This document shows, in pieces, positions 1-13,300 of a stretch of DNA of 64,000 nt. The stretch comes from Blastobasis lacticolella (Eukaryota > Arthropoda > Insecta > Lepidoptera > Blastobasidae). How positions within the stretch are numbered: the stretch's first letter is position 1; every line of letters starts with the position of its first letter. The translations under genes were made by a program, and so were the position numbers. Location of the stretch: NCBI GenBank assembly GCA_905147135.1, contig LR990060.1, forward strand, positions 7,704,001 through 7,768,000. Reading direction: 5' to 3'. The notes beneath the pieces are model-generated. The model was not told the origin of the DNA and did not search any database. It was given only the letters and a program-made list of their open reading frames with translations.

Positions 1-824
1 CCGGCCCGGCCCACCCACGGTGGCCAGGTAAACTACGTTTGGCAACCTGAGTAGTTCTGTTTTTTTTATTTAGACCAGCGGCCTTAGCCAAGAGGTTTCG
101 TTAATCTACAATCGTTTGTTTTAGAAAAAATGTATGGGATATGACATAAGCTAACGTTATCTGACATAAGCGGTTTGTGGTAGAAATTCTTGGTCCATAG
201 ACAATTCACATATTTTCGGTGTACAAAGAGGCTGATTGGCGGATGATCCTACACAATCAGAGTCAATGTAGATGTTTGTAGAAATAGTCGAACTTCGACC
301 TGTCAATTTTCTACCATACACGCATCACGCAAGCGGAGCTGTCAAAGATGGCTAGACTGGCAGGCATTTGAATGCCATCTCACCTGGTGGTAAGTGACGA
401 TGCGGCCGATGATGGAGCATGCCTCTCTAGAAACAGCCTGTTCCCTCTAGCCTTGAAGGTATCCAGATTGTAACATAATTGTCTGTGAACTGACATTTGT
501 CATCGCCGTTGCATTCAAACGTACAGAACAATTGGATATAGATGCATAGAAGAAACCTACTCACAGCTGAAGTTACAGTCTATATTTTGGTCACTTTATA
601 AATTGTCAAATACCCCTCCATGATTACTGCTATTGTCAAATTTGGTGGCCTTGGTCACCTATTGTCCTAGCTATTTGTATGACATTGAGGTCTTCCTATA
701 AGCTGTGACAGAGTGACAGTGTACATTCTTTATAGGTCGAGACTCCTATGTCCAATATATTTAGTACAGATACATCTTACGCTAACAATCGTATGAGATC
801 TCAACTTTTATACCACAAAGGTGT

Positions 825-905
825 TAAACAAGATTACGGCCGCCTGCCTGATGGTAAGCAGTCACCGCAGCCTATGGGTGTTTGCAATACCTGGCGGCCG
901 TGGTT
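825..905 (+). mobile_element. SINE-like repeat fragment
   Basis: GCCTGCCTGATGGTAAGCAG and CACCGCAGCCTATGGGTG match the family at 3560. Confidence 0.5.
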
Positions 906-2086
906 CCTCATTTCGCCATTTCACAGATAAGTTGGTCGCATTGTAAAAGGAATTGTGTTGTTCCAGACACAGTGAAGTCCCAAGTGACACCTTTGCTACG
1001 GTGGGTCCGACGGTTAGCAGCGTCAGGCTAGGTAATTACGAATGTAAGGATCTTTTTAACGTTTATACAATATTATTAATGTTTAATTTTAAATGGTAAT
1101 TTTAAATCGATTAATATAGATAGATGATTATTGCACTACATTTCAATACGTAAATCGAATAGGTAAGGAATAATTTTAGATAATCGTGTTTGAGAGTGTG
1201 TTCCGTTGGCTGGCATGGCATTGTTTGGCTACGAATAGTCATGATGGCATTAAGAGACGAGAAGGGAACTTCGTGACGCCATTAGGATAGCACCCCAGCT
1301 TGGGAATCCCTGGACTAAGGTAATAACCAGTTTGAAAAAAACGTTGTCTATAATGTTTAGATTTACTATTTATTCACGAAAACAGTTAAATAGACAATTA
1401 GGTCATAAGTTGTTTGAAAACGTACACACGATATTGTACTTTATATCAGCACACATAAAGCTGAATGTGGAAAAACTATTTTTGAAAGTGGTCTCTAACA
1501 GCGGGATTACTCGCTTAGTAACCGTATGCCACCCAGGGCAATAAAAAAAGCCTGTTACTACGGATGGTAACCCCTAACTTACAGCCTCCCACAAACGGCC
1601 GCGGCCTGCGTCTTAACGAATTGGTCCGTAGTATTGTTCTCTTTCGTACCACGGTCCAATCTGGTCAGGTTCCTCTCTTAGCAGGGTCAAGGAGGTCGGA
1701 TGGTAGTCGCTCCACTGTAATTACCTGATCTGCCAAATCCTGGATCATGGTCAAGGCGGACCCCGGGCCCTCGCGCGCGGTACACAACCGGTTAACGCCA
1801 AGATGATTATTTATTGCTATCTTTCACATAGGTGAGTCTCTATCTATTTCTTTGTCTATCTTCTGTATGAGAATCATAGACATACCTCGGACCGAAACAG
1901 TGGGTCGAGTCTAGATAATAATAGCTTCGTAGTTATTCTATTGCGACTCAAGATCGGATCTTGTCGGCTATGTTCGGCCAGCGCTCGTAGATCTGCGTAG
2001 TACTACCAACCCGACCGAACGTCAAAATTCCGAAAGTCAATCAAAATAGAATCGCTCCAGAGCTTATCGGATTCTTGGCTAGACCA

Positions 2087-2294
2087 GGGGTTCTAAAAAG
2101 GTCACATTAGCGTTTCATATAATGATTCATATTAGAGTGCCACAAACTTATCTGATCCGGTGGCCAATACTGGAACTAAGTGACGCCATTATGAATTGTC
2201 ACGCCAATGTCAACAACAGCGACGCTGCAGACAAGTTTGTGACAATTTAATATGAATCATATTATGAAACGCTAATCTGGCCTTTTTAGACCCC
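2087..2294. mobile_element. MITE with about 46-bp inverted repeats
   Basis: Left arm GGGGTTCTAAAAAGGTCACA and right arm GGGGTCTAAAAAGGCCAGAT (complement). The interior (CTTATCTGATCCGGTGGCCA) is related to sequences at 6045-6185 and, inverted, 6485-6610. Confidence 0.5.
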
Positions 2295-2849
2295 GATTGA
2301 TCCGTCTAGGTCGCGGCTGTAAGAGGCTTAAATCAGAACATATGTTTAATTCTGAATGAATTTGAATGTTTACCCACTTCGGAGGCTTACGGACGGGCTT
2401 ACACCCGGTTCCAATTTTCAACGAATTGCCCTCGGTTAAAATACCAGCCGTCATTCGTTAACTGACATCAAATCAACAGAATAACACCCAGTCACAAGCT
2501 GTTAATCTGATTGGCTTTGTATTTTTACCGCTAACAGATCGTTGAGTGTTGGATCCGTGCGGTAGAGGCTAGCGCATCATTTTTTTATCTGTACACATGT
2601 ATATTGCTCTATGGAATATATTTTTTTATTTTGTTCAGTGCAATCATGATAATTTAATCTAGATGTAATATGTTCACACTGATTTCGATGTATTTGTGAC
2701 CTTTAACTATGTGCTGATAGAGTATCTAAAATGTTTTTCATTTTTCTATAGAAAATAATAAAACAATGTAATCTGACAAGGATAAAATGAATGTGATGTA
2801 AAAAGGAACTAATATAAAACTGATGAAAAGATCACAGATCCCCACAAGT

Positions 2850-2985
2850 ACGTTATTCATCAGCCGAAAGACGCCCACTGCTGGGTATAAAGATTCCACG
2901 GCGACTTCCACGGCGGCCGGTCCCGTGCCTTCCGCATCGGTCGTTGGTCCACCTTGTGGGAGGCCTACCCACGTACATTATTATC
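2850..2985 (+). mobile_element. SINE (AAAGACGCC family)
   Basis: AGCCGAAAGACGCCCACTGC through CACCTTGTGGGAGGCCTACC. Confidence 0.5.
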
Positions 2986-3559
2986 CTTGGAGAACTATAT
3001 TCTTTTGTCTTCTTCTATTGAAACATATTTGAATTTATTATTTTGAATCTATTTTAATTGGAAATATGGGTCCTATCCCATGATGTTCGTATTAATAAAC
3101 CATGTAATATGGAATGAAGATATTGGATATTAGGATTTTTCTAAACCTTCAATATCTGCAATCTACTATACTGTAAATGCATTTTTCTTGTTGCATTCGA
3201 ATTTTTTAATTCCAGAATTATTTTTATGGAATAGGGGGCCCTGTTTATAGATATTTAGTAAGCCATGTTAGCTAATGCGGCTTTGTAATCGTAAGAATTA
3301 TTTGAATCATTTTGTATGTTGGGTTTTAAGTATTCAATAAATGACTAATAACTATAGTAACAATGTGTTTTATTGATTATAATAAGTTTGTTACAAAATA
3401 TAGTTTTCGCGTATACTTATTTTTTGTGAGGTAAATCACATAATGATAAAAAGTAATAATATAACAAAATAGTGAATCTTATAACTAGTACGCAGGTTTA
3501 TTCTTTCAGCATTACAGATGAAGATACCAGATCCTGAAATAGGAGAAAATCAGTCATTA

Positions 3560-3900
3560 TTTTTTTTAATGTCATACGATAGGCAAACAGGCAAGGCCAC
3601 CTGATGGAAAGTGGTCACCACTGCCTATAGACATTACCAATACCGAGACTATCGCCAATGCGTTGCCTACCTCTATAACACGTTACTCTGGCAGCAAAAA
3701 GGCAAATATCCCTCCACTGCCAAAGCCACGGTTCCCCAAATCCCCACCCCATGGAGCACTGGAGACCTTACTCACCAGCAGAACACAACACTATTTAAAA
3801 GAGTATTGTTTAGCTGCGGTATTCTGTAAGGTGGAGGTACTTCCACAGTCGGGCGGCTCCAATTCGAACGAGATACCCCGCTATGCCCTACCTCGCTTAC
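3560..3900 (+). mobile_element. SINE-like repeat, long copy
   Basis: T-run, AATGTCATACGATAGGCAAA, CACCTGATGGAAAGTGGTCA, CTATAGACATTACCAATACC and AGCACTGGAGACCTTACTCA are the standard blocks of this abundant lepidopteran repeat. The 72- and 87-codon frames in it are chance. Confidence 0.5.
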
Positions 3901-4974
3901 TTATTTGTAGTTTGGATTGGGAGTAATCTCCGAAATAAATTACTGAACCGACTTTGAAAAGTCATTCGAGGACATTTTACAGTAATAAAAGGCCACATTG
4001 TTCCCCGAGTGTCATAGGGTACTTTATCCTGGAAAAGTAATAAAAAAGGAAAAAAAATACATGTCAAAGAAATAAGCGTTTGACAATGAAAAAGATAATC
4101 GTTATTGAAAAGGTGACAGTCTAAAATTTTCCTGACCACCAGCCGGCATAATGAGAGTTGTATTGGATAAAGCTTATAAAACGTGATATCCTCTCGTAAT
4201 TATTTAAATTCTTTAGCTAGCCAATTTTTTTTTATTAATGTTTAAAATATTACTAATTTGTAGAGATGTAACGGATATCCGGCCACTATCCGGTATCCGG
4301 CCTATCCGGCCATAATTTACTATCCGGCCGGATACCGGATAATGCGTTAATATCCGGCCGGATACCGGATAGTAAAAAATGTTTGAAAAGCCCCATAAAA
4401 GTGATTTTGCGCTTCGGAAATATATGCCCTTCTGTAGCAGTCGAGTAATAAGTCGTATCAAAACGTTTAAAAACCATAAATATTAATCAAAGAACTATTG
4501 ATTATGTCGGCATCGGCACGTATTCTACTCGTATCGTTCATTTGGTAGGTTAGCAAAAAATTTTAATAGTTTTCTGGTCTCTTCTTTTTGCACTATGCTT
4601 TTTCCATTAGCTGGAGTCAGCTCTCCTTGTCTGCTTCCTCCATTTCTTTCTATTTTGAGCAGTAGCAGCGTCAATAATATTGTCCTTCAGGTCCCGTTGG
4701 TCCGCCTTCAGCCAGGTGGCGTGTGGGTGTCTTCCGCGTCAGCGAGTCGTCGTCGCTAAATTTAGGGCTACTTGCACTAAGGTGATCTTTAGGGCGGAGC
4801 ACATGCTCACACCATCGCATTGAGCGTTCTTAAATTTTCTCGGGCATAGGTGTGACTTTGTAACTTCCACGAGTGTGGACATTACGTACTTTGCCCAACA
4901 GGATGACACCCGCTGATCAGCATAAATACGCATTTTTGTTGTGTGTAGTTTTGACAAGTGCTGTTTAGTATTAT

Positions 4975-5185
4975 AATGTACTTCATCATCACAGCCCGTA
5001 ACAGTCCACTGTAGGACTTAGGGCCTCTCCCACGAAAGGGGAGGTTATTGCCATAATCTCCACGCTTGGCAGGCGGGTTGGAGATCGCAGTGTTTAAATA
5101 TAACAATGGAAAATGCTGCTGCCCATTTTCCAGACTATGGAGACTCTTAATCTTTTGCCTCGAAAACATTAGTCGTCTCTACGAC
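4975..5185 (-). mobile_element. SINE (ACTCATGGGTG family), inside the hAT-like element
   Basis: Minus-strand copy with CTTCATCATCACAGCCCGTA and CCACGAAAGGGGAGGTTATT. Confidence 0.5.
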
Positions 5186-5189
5186 ACCC

Positions 5190-5660
5190 ATGGATGAGGA
5201 CTGCCGGTCCCGCCCCGTTTCTACCCCTTTCTTTCAACACACTACGCTCGTGGGTGAGCAAACACACTAATGACCAGCACAACAAGCGCTGGGAAAACAC
5301 ACCCGGATGCAGGCAGTCTAAGTTAGTGGTGAGCGAAAGATCACCTAAGCTAACTAAAAGACTGCTTGAACTAAAACGGAGAGAAATTAAGACAGTAGTT
5401 GGTGCAATTACAGGGCACCTCCCCCTGAACAAACTACTGCATACCATCGGAGCTACAGACAGTAGTCCCCTGTGCAGGGGATGTTTAGTAGCTGAGGAAA
5501 CGACAGCTCACGGACTACAGAGCCAAAGCCTCAATAGGAACAGGGTCCTTTCGAGAAGTCTGTGAACGTCTCAAAAGACTAATAGACTTCTGGAAGGAGC
5601 TGGGCTGGCTACAATAGTCGGCTCTCAGTCACGTATAAAGGACCGAATTTGAGTCCAAGT
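5190..5660 (+). pseudogene. Non-LTR retrotransposon 3' fragment nested in the hAT-like element
   Basis: The frame reads CRQSKLVVSE, ITGHLPLNKLLHTIGATD and CRGCLVAEET, the RNase H end and Cys knuckle of R1/Jockey-type ORF2. It is degenerate and short. Confidence 0.5.
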
Positions 5661-6039
5661 ACGGATAATGGGAGCCCCCAACCTATACCTACGACACCCA
5701 TGAATGTAAGGGGTTGGTGCTATTCTACTCTGCCGGCGGAATGAGGGCGGAAGAATTGTTCAGTTCAACGTTCAAATTATTCACATTAAACGAAAACTTT
5801 AAATTACATAAACACACGCAGTCGTATAAAGCCCCACGCCGTGATTACAGCTTGCACAAACTTGTTCAGAGACTATGACCTGTAAATATCCGGCCGCCGG
5901 ATATCCGGCTATCCGGCCAGGAGGCTGGCCGGATATCCGGTATCCGGTATCCGGCCAAACAACTATCCGTTTCATCTCTATAATTTGCTATGAAATGAAC
6001 GCATTTTTGGCATGAAATTATGAACACACCCGAAAAAAG

Positions 6040-6185
6040 CTATGGATGCTCAAACTTATCTGACCCGGTGGCCAAAACTAGAACCAAGTGTCGCCATTTC
6101 GAAATGTCATGTCAATGCCATTAACAGCGACGCTGTCACTGGATAAGATTAAGTTTGTGGCACTGCATAGACAGACAGGTAAAAA
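6040..6185. mobile_element. MITE-related copy
   Basis: CTTATCTGACCCGGTGGCCA and the following 100 bases match the interior of the element at 2087. It ends TTAAGTTTGTGGCA. Confidence 0.5.
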
Positions 6186-6484
6186 ATCCTAGGTTTGGAC
6201 ATTGACATTGACAGGCATGTCATTGTCTTTGTCATACACTGCTACTAATGACGAACGAAACTCCATACTCCGTTAGGAAGACCTGCCCTGTAGTTGTGAT
6301 TTCTATGGCGATGATAGGCTGTGAGCGAGTTAATTAGCCATAATAATATGTATTATGATGCTGGGGAATTCTACTTATTATGTTAGTTTCTTTTTGGCCA
6401 TATCCGTCGGCCATTTTATGTATCAAAAGGTGTGTGTCACGCATTGTACGCATTTTTGCCGTTGTGCCCCTTAAAAGGAGTTTT

Positions 6485-6610
6485 ATTACAGAGCCATAAA
6501 CTTGTCAGACCATGTGACAGCGTCGCTGTTGTTGGCATTGGCATGACATTTCAAAATGACGAGACTTAATTCCAGTTTTGGCCATTGTGTCAGATAAGTT
6601 TTTATAATGT
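6485..6610. mobile_element. MITE-related copy, inverted
   Basis: Reverse-complement relative of the copy at 6040 (GACAGCGTCGCTGTTGTTGG, then GTCAGATAAGTTTTTA). Confidence 0.5.
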
Positions 6611-6614
6611 AGTA

Positions 6615-6700
6615 AAAACCAAGGTTAAGCAATGCTAGTAATGCAAGGGAGCTGGATGGGTGACCATTTCGTATTTGAGGGTAGCCAAACGTTAGCACCG
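6615..6700 (+). pseudogene. 5S rRNA-derived sequence
   Basis: GGTTAAGCAATGCTAGTAAT and GAGCTGGATGGGTGACC match the internal control region of 5S rRNA (A-box and C-box order and spacing). The rest is diverged, so it is a 5S-derived SINE head or a pseudogene and not a working 5S gene. Confidence 0.5.
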
Positions 6701-7315
6701 CAACGAGTTGGAAACTCGTTATGTGTGCCCCCTAATACCGTTGGAGAAGCGAGGTCGACCGAGATGTTGTACATACCATGATTCTAAGGAAATGTAGTTC
6801 TTGTGCTAGTTCATTTTGGGCACATTATGGGGCTATTTTATGTAACATCAAAGGGTATGTCACGCGGCACGCCGCATTACCAGTGTTCTCTCAAAGCGAT
6901 CGCATTACACGCATTATTGAACATAATGCCCTCTCCTTTTGAAAGGAGTTTTTTCTTTCCTCATTGATTTCTCTTCGCTATGACGAAAAAAACTTCTTAC
7001 TCCGGGCGTAAAAGGAGTTTCTTCTTTCATCGTTTACTCTACGGCTTGTTCCAGTGTTGCATGAGTGTCGCGTGAGTGTTGCAGTTTTGCTAAAAATATT
7101 TAGTTTTCAAAAAATAATTGTGAAGAATTGGCTAGACTTAGATTTCTTTTTTCAACTGATATGAGTTCCGTATTTTACATACTTCCGCTTTTCATTCACT
7201 TTGTACAGGCTGGATCTTAGAAAACACCTTGTATGAACCGATAGACCGTATCCTTTCAACGTTGCGTTTTTTAAGTCAGACATTTTTTCAGACAATAATA
7301 TATTACCTACTTGTA

Positions 7316-10300
7316 TTATAAACATACTTGTATTATGAGATGTAAGTATGTACCCTTAAGCAATAATTTGGTCACCTTGTGTGCATCCAAATAGGCCAGG
7401 TCCGTATCTTTGGCGATCGCCACGGCCGCGTCCACGACAACATCCGCAGCTTTCCTCACGTTCTTGGCGAACATCGCCAGCACTTCGCTCACTGACACCT
7501 GGGTGGGGAAACATTGAGAACTTGATAAGTCTTATTTTATTTTGACAACTTCCAGCAACAATAAAAATATGATATACTTAATAATAAGGATATTCCTGAG
7601 CCCTTAACAACTTTGGAGGAACAAAATAAGATTAAATGTTGGCTAATGAAAATGTGGAGGTCATCATTATTAGCAGCAGCACTATTAGTATTAGGTCACA
7701 ACTGGACTTTAACCAGGGGGCTTACCATGAGCTCTTATAGCAGGACCTAAACAGAACTGCCCTGCTTATAACAAGACAAACTTATGTGACACGTATAGCG
7801 CTGTCTCGTTCTAATACAGGGCAGTTCTGTTTAGGTCCTGCTATAAAAGCTCGTGGTAAGCCCCCAGATTAGGGCCAATTCAAGCTTGCGCCAAATCAAA
7901 GCGTCAATCATTGTCTCTGACAGGCCAGACCACAGAGAATACAGCTTACTATTATAATTTACAGGTATTTGAAGTTTTGAGTAGTAATTAAATGATTTGA
8001 AGTGCCTAAATGCATGAGAAGATGTGCCAGGATCGTAGCTTGTGGATTTCGATAGTCTCTGCCTACCCCTATGGGATACGGGCGTGTACACACATACATA
8101 AAGCTCAAGCCTCTGTCCCACAGGTGGGGTAGGCAGAGACTATTTTGCTTTGCCCTGACACGACTCCCTAGCCTCACCTATATCCACAATTCTGCATGAG
8201 TGTGAATGTGAAGTGTTTCCTCCATCTTTTACGTATACCCACTCCGATAGCGTGATGTAGAGTTCTATGAAATCTTATTATTTATATAGACAGCTTAGAT
8301 CAGCGACATCTAGCTGCAATTGTTAGTACGTTACCGAGGTCTCGTGCTCCCGCCAGCAGTCGTAGTCGGTGACGAGCGCCACGGCCGCGTAGCTCAGCCC
8401 CGCCTCCTTCGCCAACACCACCTACACAAATCAAAGTTATAAAATTTGATCTCTACTAATATTATAAAGAGGAAAGATTTTATTGTTTGTCGGTTTGTTT
8501 GTATCGGATATACTCGAAACTGTTTAGCTAATTTTAAAAATTCTTCCACCTATAGAAAGCTATATAATCAGCGAGTAACAAATTTTATCTTTAAAAATTG
8601 CATTCATAATTTCAGAACGGCTGCACCAATATAACATTTTTGTTGTCTTTGTAATTGTCAGGGCAAGGTTTATATGAAAGAAAAAAGAGTAGCTAGGGGT
8701 GGGTTAGTGTAGGTATAGGGGTGGTGTAGGGTAGGGATAGGATATGGTAGACCCAGTAGTATTTTATATATTTGCTTGTATTGAATAAACTAACATATTA
8801 AAAGATTTTTCACTTCTCCAGCACGTAAAAAACGCTTTTGCGGCGTAATAACGATTAACGTAAATTATTTTATAACAATAGAAAATCTATTGTTCGTGAC
8901 CCCGATATGGAGTCACCTACAATAGATTCTGGTAGGCGTTTGGAAAGCGATTTCCTATTACAAGAGTGGACTCTGGCAGATTTACCGCCAGCTACTGAGT
9001 CGGAATTTACAGCTAGTATAAAGAAGGTATTACCTCTGGCACGGTGGTCATGTTGACAAGATGGCCGCCCCACTGCCGGTGCATGAGGCTCTCGGCGCGG
9101 CTCGAGAACCTGCGTCAGCAAACAGAATCATTTTAAAAACGTAAAATGCGACAACGCTATAAAATTTCATCAATATCCGTCCATCCGTTTCTTGGGTGTT
9201 TCGGTTAATTATTATTTTCTCTTCACAATTTCAACTTATCATAAACAATAAATACTGACTGACTGTGAGACTGGTGTCTGCACTAGGTTTAAAACTGTCT
9301 TACAGATCACCAGGCCGATTCTAGGATAGGCCTAGGATCGCCAGAATAATTAAATTAACATGTAGGGTAGCGAAAGAACGTTTCTCGCCCGTAGGTACCC
9401 AGACACAGTTCTATTAAACCATGACATGGGATCCTTCAAGGGGTATTCTAGGTATAATTATAGGTCTTATTGGAGGCAGGCAACGCGTAGCTGGCGCCCC
9501 TGTTATTGCTAATGTCCATAGTCGGCGGCATAGAGGACGTTTGGGTACGTCTAGTTGGGCGGCGGTGACCACAGTCCATCAGGTGGCCTACTTTCCTGAT
9601 TGCCTACCGAATAACATAAAAATGGTCTCAGTCGAAGCTCGCTCTTGGCTTCACAGGAGCTCTGCAGCGTCAGAATTAGTGGTGGGCTACGTCTGCGTCT
9701 GTTAATTTACCCACCGAAAAACGTCGGAAAACCCCCAACAAATTTAACCCAAATATTTTCTACTACTGAACCGAACCTAATGAAACAAACCTTAGACCAT
9801 CTGATTAAACTTGCTTTCAAATAAAGAAAACCGCACCGAGCCGTCCATTCGGGAGCTGCGATACCGCAGACAGATACACACGTCAAATTTAACACTTCCC
9901 TTGCTAACTCAAATACCAGAGGTGCTACAGCAGTGCTCAGCATCGTAGCGCGCGTATGTAATGGAGAGGCCAGTGCGTCGCGCGCACCCGCCGAGCGCCG
10001 ATTGCGGACGCAATGAGGAGTTTTCCAGTAGGTATTGTCAATTGGTTTCAAAAAGCATCAATAGATTGCGCTCCTACAATTTTGGTAATTTTTTACCAAA
10101 AGGTTCAACGAAATGTATTTAAATACAAACCTTTCATATTATCTGTGATTTGCATTGTCTCCATTCTTGATCCTAGTGTCCATGAAACGAATTGACTCAG
10201 ACCAATTGATGTTTGCTTTGTTTGTAATAATTTATTAAAACCTCTAAAATGGTTAAAAACTATTGATAAAAACAGTATTAACCAATACAATGTACCCAGT

Positions 10301-13300
10301 GTTTATATCCTCTATGCTAAGAACCTATTTCAAGCGATTATCAATTACCAAAATTGTCGAGGCGCCATCTAGTGAGTGGTTAGGAATGCTTTAGATACCT
10401 ATTGGAAAACTGCTCATTGCTGCGGTTTTAAAAACTTTATCTTAAAGGTTTAAAAACGATATCTTACCTGGGTCCCTGTATAACAACAGCGGTGCCGGTC
10501 TCATGATACTTGTATCCTCGAGCCTTCGCGGCCGCCACGAGTGCTCGCCGCGCGCGCTCGCAAAACGCCGGCTTCATCGGTAAATGGCAGACCCCGCGCG
10601 GCCCGCCCGCCGTGCGGTCGTGGAACGTGCATGGACGGCCCCATGTCCTGATACGGTGGAAGGCTCATTTCAATGAGGATGCTTAAATTTAAATGACAAT
10701 CATTATCTTGGCGACAATATCCCGGTTGTGATGGTGTCCGGCAGAGTAGAATAGCATCAACCCCTTACACTCATGGGTATCGTACAAGGCGACTAATGTT
10801 TACGAGGCGAAAGATCTAGAGTCTATAGACTGGAAAATGGACAGTAGCGTTTTCCATTGCTATATTTATAACACTGCGATCTCCAACCCGCCTGCCGAGC
10901 GTGGAGATTATGGCAATAACCTCCTCATTCGTGGGAATCCTCCTAAGTTCTGCAGTGGACTCATATGGGCTGTGATGATAATCATGCGCGCTACGGCCCG
11001 GGGTCCGCCTTGACCATGACCTACCTAGATTTGGCAGATAAAGACATAGTGAGTTTCGTGTGACGTCAGAATCAAGCGAGAAACAATGGTAGTAGTGTAG
11101 TAAATAAGTGAGGGTAAACGTCGAATCCGAATGAAGATGGACAGATATGTCTGTCTTAGGGGCGACTTCACACATCGACAACAGTTTACTCGCGACCATG
11201 ACGCATGCAACTGCGTCGAAATATCAAGGTAAAATAAACCCGATAACATGCGCGATAAAAGTATTTGACCGCCTGTTATAATGCTTTCCCTAATCTACAT
11301 GCTTAAATTTGAATGTGTAGGTCCAGTTACCAGTCATACAAGATTGTGGGGCTGATTTGTTAATAGTTTTAAAAGGCGTAGTTTAAGTAAAACCAACAGC
11401 AGCAATTAAAACATGAAGTAATAAATAACAACACTAGACTTAGAAGTGTTTTGTAATGAACGACACATACGAGGTATCTACTCGGCTTTCAGGTTCATAT
11501 GGTCCACTATATCCAAATGTCCACTGTGAAGGCAGTAATTTGCTCAGCCTCCTTTATCTGGCTATTGATATCTACGAATGAGACGATACGCTTTTGACGA
11601 TAATTGTCAATCAAAGAAAAGCGATCATCATACCTAAATATATCACCACCTCCTCCTCCCCAACCCAAGCCTTTCTTTGTGTAGGTAATCTACACTAATA
11701 TTATAAAGAGGAAAGATTTGTACCTATTTTTGTATGTTTGTATGTTTGTAATGAATAGGCTCAAAAAGTACTGGGCCGATTTAAAAAATTCTTTCACCAA
11801 TAGAATGCTACATTCTTCCAATTTGACATAGGCTACATTTCATTTTGAAAAAAATTAGGGATCCTTGGTAAAATTTGAACAATGTAACCAAAGGTGTAGA
11901 AAAATGAGTCTTAAAATGTCTTTCGTCGAATGCGCTGACGAAACTATTAGCGATAGAACAAAATAATGTACAACAATATTGAAGAACATCATAATGTCTA
12001 CAAAAAACTCCGCGGTAGCATATGTCCAACTATTGTAGTTATGTCACTACAACAACTTTTTTCATTTTAAACATTAATGAAAATGCTAACCAAATTCAAA
12101 CCATGCTATTTATGTGTTTATATTAATCCTTATCCAAATAAATTATTTTATGGTCAAGACCATTTAACTACCTATAAAATAGTTTTTAAATTATTTAAAT
12201 TGGACTTTCCATTCAAAAGATATTACGAATTAAAAAATTCAAACAGTAAACAAAACCGCCATAGCGCCGTGGCCGTTGTTTGCGATGCAGTCTGAAAAGC
12301 GCGCCGGGCATCGCGGCGGGCGGGGTGGAGGGGGCACTGAAATACAGGAGTGGGGCGTGCACGTCTGTAAGATAGGTAGCCGCGCGGCTCAATCGCGCGG
12401 TCGGCTCCTTACGCAGCGGACGCTACCGATATTGAACATTTAGATTTTTCCATAGAACACATTTCAGATAGAGCACATTTTCTTTCTATCGATTAGGAGT
12501 TATTTTCAAAACTGCGCATAAATTACTTGATTAAACCTTGACAGTTTATTTTTATAGCAGTGTCTCACTCTTTTTAAAGCACCTATTTAAGTATTGTATG
12601 TATTTTTTTATGAAAACTTCTATTCAATAAACTGTTCATATTAAAATCAAATTAATTCTTATTTATTTTACTTGAAAACCAAAACTTTCAAACAATTATG
12701 CCTAAAAAAAAAGGTCCCAATTATCTCAACATAGCTCCCAAGCGAGATTAGCAAAGATTCGGCGTGTTGGAGAATCATCTTCAGAATATTCTGATCGACT
12801 CGAAAGTCAAAGAGAATATGCATCACAATCACGGGCCAGAGAATCTAGCGCCGAACGCTCGCAGCGACTTGCTGAGAATAGAGAGCGAACCTCGCAAGCT
12901 CGCGCAAGGGAAAGTAGCGCCGATCGTTCGATTCGTCTTGCAAATCAAAATGTCAGATCGTCAGAGGTTCGCGAAAGACAGTCGAGCGCAGAACGCGCGC
13001 AACGCCTTGACGAAAATCGAACAAGAATTTCGCAAACACGGGCAAGAGAGTGCAGTGTCGAACGCTCACTTCGCCTTGCAGAACAAAATGAACGATCTTC
13101 TCAGATTTACGAACGAGAGTCGAGCTCCGAACGTTCACAACGCCTTGCTGGAAACAGAGATAGAGACTCGCGGGCACGTGCCAGAGAATCTAGCACCGAA
13201 CGCTCGCAGCGGCTGCTGGACTGAGAGCCAGAAACTCACAGGCACGTGCCCGAGAGTCTAGCGGTGACCGCTCGCAACGACTTACGGCACAGAGAGAGAG

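Larger units (their letters stand above)
4261..5980. mobile_element. hAT-like element with TAGAGATG termini and ATCCGG repeats
   Basis: Inverted termini TAGAGATGTAACGGATA (left) and TAGAGATGAAACGGATA (right, complement) are flanked by TAATTTG on both sides (4254-4260 and 5981-5987). Just inside both ends are clustered TATCCGGCCGGATACCGGAT motifs (4270-4372 and 5885-5958). The interior has no transposase and holds a SINE and a LINE fragment. Confidence 0.5.

Noticed and set aside
12764..13261. 165-codon frame as a gene of its own
   Set aside because: The Helitron frame over the same bases encodes the typical Arg/Ser-rich repeat; this frame is its shadow.
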